64,000 nucleotides of DNA, taken from contig NZ_RAWE01000022.1 in NCBI RefSeq assembly GCF_003611695.1, positions 1 through 64,000 of the forward strand, written 5' to 3'. The notes under the pieces are model-generated. The model saw only the letters and a program-made list of their open reading frames with translations. It made no database searches and was not told the DNA's origin. Origin of the DNA: Corallococcus carmarthensis. GTDB lineage: Bacteria; Myxococcota; Myxococcia; Myxococcales; Myxococcaceae. Below, in pieces: positions 58,335 through 64,000 of this stretch. Position numbers and translations under genes: made by a program. The stretch's first letter is position 1. Each line of letters opens with the position of its first letter.

Positions 58335-59534
58335 CTACAGCTGTGCCTTCTTGAAAGCGGCGGCCTCGGTGGCGCGCAGCGCGTCCAGGGTGAGCGTCTT
58401 GCCGCTGGCGTCGGTGAAGCTGCCGAGGCGGAGGCCTCCGTCCCGGAAGAGGCGCCCGCGCGCGGGCCCCAACACCTCGTCCTGGAAGCTGGTGGGCTGA
58501 CGGCGCAGCCAGTCCTCGTAGGACAGGCCCTTCGGCGCGGAGCCGATGTTCTCCTTGGCCCAGCGCTCGCGGACGCGCTTCACCGCAGCGCCGCGCTCCT
58601 TCTCCGTCATGTCCTTCCATGCCTCGCCGGCCTTCGCCTTTGCCTCGGCCCGGAAGTCGATTTCCCGGTTCCGCCTGTCGCGCGTGTCCCGGACGGTGGG
58701 CCTGTCGCCCACGAGGCGCACGCCGTCGATGACGGGGATGGTGGTGCTGCGGCAGCGCCAGTGCGCCGGCGGTCGCGGGCCCCCGCGCACCGGGAAGGTG
58801 TGGCCGTCACGGGAGGCGCACAGCAGCGTGGTGCGGCCGTCCAGCGTGGACACCCAGCGCACCTCTCGCACCAGGTCCTCGTTGGCCCGGTACACCTCCT
58901 CGCGGGCCTGGGTGGCCACGTGGTTGAGGGCGGTGCGCGCCACGGCTTCCGCGCCGCGGCGGCTGCCCTCCAGTGCCCCATCCCCGCTGACGAGGTCCCG
59001 GACAATCTGCTGCGTCGTCCGGCCCTCCACCACCCCGGCCTGAATGGTGCGCTCGATGCGCGCCAGGTCCGCCGGCTCCATGCCGCCCACCCACGTCTCG
59101 AAGAGGGCGCCGTTGAAGGGCCTGGAGAAGACGGCCGCCTCCAGCACCTCCGCCGTGGGCGCGGCGATGGAGACGTCCACGATGAGCGTCTCCTCCAGCA
59201 GGGCCGCCTGCCACCGCGCCTCGTACGCCGCGAAGGAGGCCGCCTCCTCCTGCAGCGTGCTGGAGATGGCCGCGTAGGCTCCGGCCCGGAGGGTGCGCAC
59301 CTCGGACAGCAGGCCCGCGATGCGCTCCGTCGTCTCGCGGCCGGTGTCGTACCCGCCCGTGTCCTCGACGGCCTGGAGGCGCGAGGCGAGCTGCTCCGTC
59401 AGGCGCTCCTCCGTGTCATTGAGGAGGCCCACGACGCGCCGGGCGACGCCCGCCTTGTAGCGCTCCAGCTGGACGGCGTGCGCGACGGAGCGCTCCAGCA
59501 GCTCCTCGTTGGCGGTGGGGAGGCCGGTGCTCAC
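58335..59534 (-). CDS. SPP1 gp7/Mu gpF-like head morphogenesis protein
   Basis: A 399-residue protein with the gp7 family core: VARTALNHVATQAREEVYRA, 'VREVRWVSTLDGRTTLLCAS' and RPPAHWRCRSTTIPV. The protein is packaged in small numbers and helps head assembly or DNA ejection. It follows the portal and small gene in the expected place. Confidence 0.9.
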   Translation of the reverse strand: MSTGLPTANEELLERSVAHAVQLERYKAGVARRVVGLLNDTEERLTEQLASRLQAVEDTGGYDTGRETTERIAGLLSEVRTLRAGAYAAISSTLQEEAASFAAYEARWQAALLEETLIVDVSIAAPTAEVLEAAVFSRPFNGALFETWVGGMEPADLARIERTIQAGVVEGRTTQQIVRDLVSGDGALEGSRRGAEAVARTALNHVATQAREEVYRANEDLVREVRWVSTLDGRTTLLCASRDGHTFPVRGGPRPPAHWRCRSTTIPVIDGVRLVGDRPTVRDTRDRRNREIDFRAEAKAKAGEAWKDMTEKERGAAVKRVRERWAKENIGSAPKGLSYEDWLRRQPTSFQDEVLGPARGRLFRDGGLRLGSFTDASGKTLTLDALRATEAAAFKKAQL

Positions 59535-59749
59535 CGCGTCCCCCGCTTCACCTGGACGGGTGCGTTGGAGCGCTGCTCGCGGAGATGCCGCGCCTGATGC
59601 AGCTCACGCAGACGGCGGCGTACCTTCCGCGCACCGCGGCGGTTGGAGCGGAACCAGTGGGCGGCCCGCGCGAAGTCTTCCGTGAGGCACGGCAGTTGCT
59701 CCCCAAGGAGTCCCGCCGCGCACAGCGTCTCGTCATGGAGCAGCTTCAC
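59531..59749 (-). CDS. small basic late protein
   Basis: A 72-residue protein (MKLLHDETLCAAGLLGEQ, then RGARKVRRRLRELHQ) coupled by ATGA overlaps to the portal gene and the gp7-like gene. Strongly basic in the C-terminal half. Function unknown. Confidence 0.6.
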   Translation of the reverse strand: MKLLHDETLCAAGLLGEQLPCLTEDFARAAHWFRSNRRGARKVRRRLRELHQARHLREQRSNAPVQVKRGTR

Positions 59750-61227
59750 AGGGCACCTCCGGCGAGCTGCCCAGGCCCCTGCGCGGACGGCACCTGGCCG
59801 CCAGCCGCCGGCGCCGTGCGGAGGCTGCCCAGGGCGGGCCCCTCGCTCGCGAGGCGCTCCCCATCCGCCTCCACGTCGAAGTCGGCCATGAGGACGCCGC
59901 GGCGCTTGAGCTCCGCCAGGAAGGCCTCGCGGGAAATCTCCCGGGCCGCGCGCGCCTTGAAGAGGACGTCCAGGCCCTGCGCGTCAGACTCGGAGATGCC
60001 GAAGTCGGTGTGCACCTCCACCTTCAGCTTCGCGTCTTCCACGTCCAGGGCCAGCCACCGGGCCGCGAAGTAAAAAGCCAGCTCCAGCGCGTCGCTGAAG
60101 GACTCCGCCATGGCCTGCAGCTCGGAGTGCGACTGCGCGGTGTTGATCGACTTCTCGGTGGCCGTGGGGGTGCCGGAGCGCCGGACGAGGAGTTCCACGC
60201 CCAGCATGGCCATCTCGTCCTTCAAGTCCTCCAGGTCCTGCCGGCCGGCCTCGATGGCCTTCCCCGAGTGCTCGACGTAGTAGAACTTCCCCTGCGGACT
60301 GCTGGTGGTGAGGAGCGCGTGGGGCCCCACCGTCACCTTCCCCGAGCCTCGTGACTCCCCTTCCCCGCGGTCCTGCTCCAGCCCAGAGGCCGCCAGGATG
60401 GGGAAGCGCGCCACGTTGAGGATGTTCCGCTGGTCGCTGGCGGACTGCCAGTGCTCCACGTTCTTGTCCGCCAGGTCCATCAGCGGCGGCTTCGCGGCGC
60501 ACAGGGCCGTGCGCTCCCCGGCGTACCAGGTGACGAGGGGGATGAAGCCCAGCGTGTTGGGGCCGCTCGCAGCCTCCTTCCACTCGCTGGTGCCGCTGCG
60601 CTCGTAGACGGTCCAGGTGTCGCGCTCGAGGACGCGCACCCGCTCCACCTTCACCTCGTCGAAGCCGTCCCGGCGCGTCTCGCTCTCGCGGATGCGCACG
60701 TGGGTGAGCACCTCCACCCCGCCCACCGTCTCCGCGTACGCGGCGATGAGGGACTCGGCGGAGACGTGCACGAAGTAAGGGCGGAGGCCGGCGCGCTGCT
60801 CGTCCTCCAGCGTCTTCACCGTCTCCGAGTCCACCACCGGGAAGTCCACGAGGATGTGGGCGAGGCCCTTGGCCAGGCCGTCCCGGAAGACGCCGCGGGC
60901 CCAGGCGGTGACGTCGCTGCCCTGCCTGTCCACGTCATCCACCAGGACGCGCAGCGGCTCCGGCGCGGAGTCGCCCAGGCGCACCGGCTTGGCGAAGGGC
61001 TTCGCGGCGAGGTTGCGCACCGTCTTGCCGAAGACGTTGAGGAGGACGGCGCGCGCGAGGCGCTCCTTGTACGCCGCGTCCTCCTCCGCGTGGTACTGCG
61101 GCAGGTAGGTGCGGCCGGCGGCGCGCATGGTGCCGGTGCCGCCCAGGAGGGCCAGGACGAGGGCCCATGCGGGCTGCATGGCCCGGTAGGCGCCGCTGGG
61201 GGTGCTGACGTCGGAGGCGCCGCTCAT
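59746..61227 (-). CDS. portal protein (DUF4055 type)
   Basis: A 493-residue portal. Characteristic segments: 'HAEEDAAYKERLARAVLLNV', WARGVFRDGLAKGLAHILVDFP, LVTWYAGERTALCAAKPPL, LADKNVEHWQSASDQRNIL and a long C-terminal helix region (NTAQSHSELQAMAESFSDAL). It forms the dodecameric DNA channel of the head. Confidence 0.9.
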   Translation of the reverse strand: MSGASDVSTPSGAYRAMQPAWALVLALLGGTGTMRAAGRTYLPQYHAEEDAAYKERLARAVLLNVFGKTVRNLAAKPFAKPVRLGDSAPEPLRVLVDDVDRQGSDVTAWARGVFRDGLAKGLAHILVDFPVVDSETVKTLEDEQRAGLRPYFVHVSAESLIAAYAETVGGVEVLTHVRIRESETRRDGFDEVKVERVRVLERDTWTVYERSGTSEWKEAASGPNTLGFIPLVTWYAGERTALCAAKPPLMDLADKNVEHWQSASDQRNILNVARFPILAASGLEQDRGEGESRGSGKVTVGPHALLTTSSPQGKFYYVEHSGKAIEAGRQDLEDLKDEMAMLGVELLVRRSGTPTATEKSINTAQSHSELQAMAESFSDALELAFYFAARWLALDVEDAKLKVEVHTDFGISESDAQGLDVLFKARAAREISREAFLAELKRRGVLMADFDVEADGERLASEGPALGSLRTAPAAGGQVPSAQGPGQLAGGAL

Positions 61228-61760
61228 CCGGGCACCACGAGGAAGGGGCCTCGCACGCCGTTGTTGAAGCGCTCCGCCGCGCGAAGGGCCGTACGCACGC
61301 GCTCCACCGGCTTCGCGCCCTTGGTGGCGAAAAGGGCTCCGCGCGCGACGTCCGCACCGCAGCCGACAGCCGCGAAGGAGTCCCGCGACTCGCCCACCTG
61401 GTAGTCGTCTTCGACCGTGAAGAGGCGGCCGCAGACGCCCACCAGGAAGTGGCCACCGCGCTCCTGTCCGTTCTCCTGGTGCGCGAAACCCGCGTCCTTC
61501 AGCGTCGCGCGCAAGGCATCAACGAAGTCCACCACCATGAAGCGCTCCAGGGCGCTTGTCCGGCGAGGTGGCGGCGGCGGCCGGAAGGCGTGGCGCAGCA
61601 CCTGTCCCATCCGGAAGGAGGTGGTGAAACCGAGGACGTAGGGCCCGTTGCGGAACACCTTCGCGTCCTTCCGCACCACCAACTGCCAGCTGTTGGAGCC
61701 AGCGCTGTCCCCGCCGACGTACACGCGTCCCTGGTGAACCACTCCGGCAATGCACGTCAC
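61224..61760 (-). CDS. proteasome-like Ntn hydrolase
   Basis: A 178-residue protein beginning (V/M)TCIAGVVHQGRVYVGGDSAG: a Thr directly after the start and GxVYVGGDS resemble the N-terminal nucleophile and strand S2 of proteasome beta/HslV-like hydrolases. FAAVGCGADVARGALFATK is like the central helix region. GTG 61760 overlaps the upstream stop (GTGA). Lying between the JAMM protein and portal, it could be the maturation protease of the head. That role is inference. Confidence 0.65.
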   Translation of the reverse strand: MTCIAGVVHQGRVYVGGDSAGSNSWQLVVRKDAKVFRNGPYVLGFTTSFRMGQVLRHAFRPPPPPRRTSALERFMVVDFVDALRATLKDAGFAHQENGQERGGHFLVGVCGRLFTVEDDYQVGESRDSFAAVGCGADVARGALFATKGAKPVERVRTALRAAERFNNGVRGPFLVVPG

Positions 61761-62251
61761 AGCACCACCTCCATGCGGCGGATCGCCGCCTCGCCGCACA
61801 CCGCGGTGAAGACGCTCGCCACCACGTGGCCCTGCATCGCGGACGGGCCGGACAGCAGCAGGTGCAGCACCTCCGGCCGCTCGGCGTTGAGGGTCTCGCG
61901 AACGGAGGCCTCGTCGGTGCGCGACAACCTGGCGGGCCCACCCGGGTGGGTGTGCCAGTCGCCCAGGTAGCGCAGGCACGGAGACACCCGGCCCAGGAGG
62001 CGGTTGTCGCGGACGCGGTCCGCCGCGAAGCCCACGCGGCCGCGCACGGCACGCCGGCCTGGGCCGGTGATGGCGAGCACGTGGGCCTCGCCGTCCACCA
62101 CGGCGCCCAGCAGCAGGCCGCCCGTCTCCAGCGGGGCGCGTACCCGCGCCAGGCGCAGGGCCTTCGCCAAGACGCCGGGCGCCAGGCGCACGCGGTAGCC
62201 GTCGGAGACGTAAAGGGCCGGCGCCGACGCCGACGGCAGCGGGCAGGCCAT
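61757..62251 (-). CDS. JAMM/JAB domain protein
   Basis: A 164-residue JAMM metalloprotease-like protein: Glu42 in LETGGLLLG, the H100TH102PGG motif and S/T..Asp113 (RLSRTDEAS), a complete zinc site. JAMM proteins cut isopeptide or peptide bonds. ATG 62251 overlaps the terminase stop (ATGA). It is not the gpK gene, which has its own JAMM domain. Confidence 0.8.
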   Translation of the reverse strand: MACPLPSASAPALYVSDGYRVRLAPGVLAKALRLARVRAPLETGGLLLGAVVDGEAHVLAITGPGRRAVRGRVGFAADRVRDNRLLGRVSPCLRYLGDWHTHPGGPARLSRTDEASVRETLNAERPEVLHLLLSGPSAMQGHVVASVFTAVCGEAAIRRMEVVL

Positions 62252-63807
62252 CACCGGTAGCTCCTCACCTGGAAGGTGGCGGTCCCCTCGCCGAGCATCA
62301 GCTCCGTGAGGGCCCACACCTCCGCGTCCATGCGGTTGGGGCTCCAGGTGGACTCCCCGGGCACCCACGTCGTCTGCTCGTCCTCCAGCGCGGGCAGGCG
62401 CCCCACGTGGTGGGCCATGCCGCGCTCGAAGAGGGCCGCCACCGGCTCCGCGCGCTTCGCCTTGCCACGCGAGGCCGTCACCACCTTTACGGTGACGTGC
62501 TTCTTCATCTCGCGGGCCTTGGCGCGGAGGTTCGTCTCCACCATGTCGCCGCCGAAGTTCTTCTCGCCCACAACAGCGTCCGCGCTCTCTTTCTCGTAGA
62601 CGGCCAGGGACTTCGCGGCCCATCCCTCCGCGGAGTACTTCGCGGAGTCGTCGCGCCAAACGTAGGCGTGGCCGTTGCTGGCCTTGCCCGCGCAGACGAT
62701 GCCCACCTCGTCGTTGGCGGGCCCGTCGCCGCCGGCAGGGTCGACCGCCACCACCACGCGCACCATGGGCAGGGGGTTGCCCTCGGCGTCCTTCGGCAGC
62801 GAGGAGACGCGGGTGTTGTCCAGCACCTCCTGCGTCCACAGCGCGCCCACCGCTGCGGCCTTGAAGGCCTCCTCCACCGTCGCCGGGTACTCGCGGCGGA
62901 AGTCGTGGATGCCCTTCTCGTAGACGGAAATCTTCGCCCGGCGCCAGGCGAGCTGCGCGTCGTCCAGCTCGAAGCCGTGCGCCTCGCGGCAGAGGGCGGC
63001 GTACCGCTCCTCCTCGCTGGTGCGCTCGAAGCCGGGCGGCACCTCGCGCCGGTACTCCTCCTGCCAGAACCAGGGGACGAAGATGAGCTCGAAGTCGTTC
63101 TCCCCCTTCTGCGCCGCCATGCACAGGTGGTGGAAGAGGCCCTGGGGCCCGTCGCTGGTGCTCTCCAGGATGACTTCGGTGCCCGGCGCCGTCGGCACGC
63201 CCTCCATGACGCCGCGCATGTGCGTCGCGGCGTTGGGCCAGAAGGCCACCTCGCTGCCGTGGAAGTACTGGATGGTGGAGGAGCGGCCCGTCCCTTTCGC
63301 GCCCGCAGTGCCCACCTTGTAGCCGGAGGACAGCTTGTCGAAGAGGAGCTCCTTCGCGTTGGAGGCGCTCGTCGAAGGCTTCACCAGGGCCGGAACGTGG
63401 TCGTGGTACCTCTTCGCCATGTCGAAGAGGTTCACCGTCGCCGCGTCCTCGTGCGTGAGGATGTAGGCGCGCACGCCCTTCAGGTGGCTCACCTTCCAGT
63501 AGAAGCGGGCCTCGACGTACGTGCTGCAGCCCTGCTGGCGCCCCTTCAGGACGATGGCGCGCACGAAGCCCCGGCGCTTCAGCTGGGCCTCCAGCCGCTC
63601 GTGGATGTACAGCTGCGCGCGGTTCAGCTTCAGCGCCGGCAGCTCCCCGCCCGTCACCTCCTTCGGGCGGATGCGCAGGCACCGCGAGGCGTAGTGCGGG
63701 AAGTCGTCCTTCAGCCGCTGGCGGATGGCCTTCTCTCGCGCAGAGAGGGGCGCTGGGGCCGCGCCCTGGCGGGACTCGGCCGCGCGGCGGCGGGCGGGGG
63801 CGCTCAT
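62251..63807 (-). CDS. terminase large subunit
   Basis: A 518-residue terminase with an ATPase P-loop variant KGRQQGCS (88-95), adenine-binding region, FHGSEVAFWPNA, ESTSDG motif and a C-terminal RNase H-like nuclease (VVAVDPAGGDG, VVGEKNFGGD, SPNRMDAEVWAL). It cuts concatemeric DNA and pumps it into the head. Overlaps the small subunit by four bases. Confidence 0.9.
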   Translation of the reverse strand: MSAPARRRAAESRQGAAPAPLSAREKAIRQRLKDDFPHYASRCLRIRPKEVTGGELPALKLNRAQLYIHERLEAQLKRRGFVRAIVLKGRQQGCSTYVEARFYWKVSHLKGVRAYILTHEDAATVNLFDMAKRYHDHVPALVKPSTSASNAKELLFDKLSSGYKVGTAGAKGTGRSSTIQYFHGSEVAFWPNAATHMRGVMEGVPTAPGTEVILESTSDGPQGLFHHLCMAAQKGENDFELIFVPWFWQEEYRREVPPGFERTSEEERYAALCREAHGFELDDAQLAWRRAKISVYEKGIHDFRREYPATVEEAFKAAAVGALWTQEVLDNTRVSSLPKDAEGNPLPMVRVVVAVDPAGGDGPANDEVGIVCAGKASNGHAYVWRDDSAKYSAEGWAAKSLAVYEKESADAVVGEKNFGGDMVETNLRAKAREMKKHVTVKVVTASRGKAKRAEPVAALFERGMAHHVGRLPALEDEQTTWVPGESTWSPNRMDAEVWALTELMLGEGTATFQVRSYR

Positions 63808-64000
63808 TCCAGCGCCCCCAGCGCGTCCTCGTGGCTGAACTGGACGGTGGTCTCCACCTTGTCGACGAAGAGGCGCAGGTGCTTGCCCAGCAGCTCCAAG
63901 GACTTCGTCTTGTCCCAGAGCTTCACCTTGGCCACGGTGCCGATGGCCTCGCCGTCCACGGTGAGCTGCTCCACCTCGATGGAGGAGATGGCTCGGCGCA
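63804..64000 (-). CDS. terminase small subunit, C-terminal part (cut by window edge)
   Basis: The last 65 residues end SHEDALGALE at 63804. VAKVKLWDKTKSLELLGKHL is the typical C-terminal signature of Terminase_2 small subunits, which recognise the packaging site. Start lies beyond the window. Confidence 0.85.
   Translation of the reverse strand, partial: RRAISSIEVEQLTVDGEAIGTVAKVKLWDKTKSLELLGKHLRLFVDKVETTVQFSHEDALGALE

Larger units (their letters stand above)
8062..64000. mobile_element. siphovirus-type prophage, left end and most of the genome (right end outside window)
   Basis: The left end is the tRNA-Arg fragment beside the integrase. The element contains integration genes, early genes, a large accessory cluster, a lysis cassette and a full leftward head-tail module from terminase to tail fibre. 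Gene order (terminase, portal, head, connector, tube, chaperone with frameshift, tape measure, M, L, K, I, J) is that of lambda-like siphophages. Most structural frames look intact, but an IS630 copy, two HNH insertions and several pseudogene fragments suggest a decaying or mosaic prophage. At least 56 kb lies in the window. No lambda-type repressor gene was identified. Confidence 0.85.

Noticed and set aside
61757-63682. 641-codon leftward frame across terminase and JAMM genes
   Set aside because: Its first part is an Arg/Gly/Ala-rich shadow of terminase; only the last 164 codons (JAMM domain) are real.
8062-64000. Right attachment site inside the window
   Set aside because: No second copy of the tRNA-Arg core was recognised to the right of the integrase; late genes continue to the edge, so the right end lies outside.

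Overview
This window is high-GC DNA with myxobacterial character (order Myxococcales; a Myxococcus, Corallococcus or Pyxidicoccus-like host is an inference). The signs are many lipoproteins, kinase-like proteins with the Cys-rich 'INGGCW' tail, a lipoprotein with two repeated pre-peptidase-like domains, and an integrase module organised like that of myxophage Mx8. About 8 kb of chromosome lies on the left. Nearly everything else is one large prophage of siphovirus type that runs off the right edge.

Chromosome, 1-8061: the tail of an IS66 transposase, a gene-poor stretch, a superfamily 1 helicase, a small secreted protein, a lipoprotein-nuclease plus SUKH-immunity pair, and a large lipoprotein gene. 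The left prophage end is a displaced 3' fragment of a tRNA-Arg(CCU) gene (8062-8105). The integrase reading frame runs straight through this fragment and stops in chromosomal DNA.

Prophage left arm, 8.1-28 kb: integrase and excisionase, a truncated kinase-like membrane protein, a ribbon-helix-helix regulator under a palindromic divergent region, a run of small early genes, and an ERF single-strand annealing protein. A rightward accessory cluster follows: lipoproteins, a coiled-coil protein, a HEAT-repeat membrane NACHT NTPase, a Cys-rich peptide gene with a frameshift, a zinc metalloprotease, a second copy of the lipoprotein-nuclease/SUKH pair, an IS630 element and a DNA methyltransferase.

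Late region, 28-64 kb, transcribed leftward: terminase small and large subunits, a JAMM protein, a proteasome-like Ntn hydrolase, portal, SPP1 gp7-like head protein, scaffold, capsid, connectors, tail tube, tail assembly chaperone with a frameshift site, tape measure, gpM, gpL, gpK, gpI, gpJ, a tail fibre and a lysis cassette. This order is that of lambda-like siphophages. Non-structural genes interrupt it at several junctions: a secreted protein, a TPR pseudogene, two HNH endonucleases, a GGDEF protein, an OB-fold lipoprotein and a Ser/Thr kinase.

Main points of interest: (1) duplicated lipoprotein-toxin/SUKH modules, one chromosomal and one in the prophage, resembling SitA/SitI toxins that myxobacteria exchange through the outer membrane; (2) an integrase whose C-terminus is rewritten by integration; (3) a HEAT-membrane-NACHT protein; (4) two HNH insertions that each leave a displaced 3' end of the neighbouring structural gene; (5) Hint (intein-like) domains at the C-termini of two tail proteins; (6) a proteasome-like hydrolase next to a JAMM protein in the head module. 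All functions are inferred from sequence features read by eye; no database search was run.
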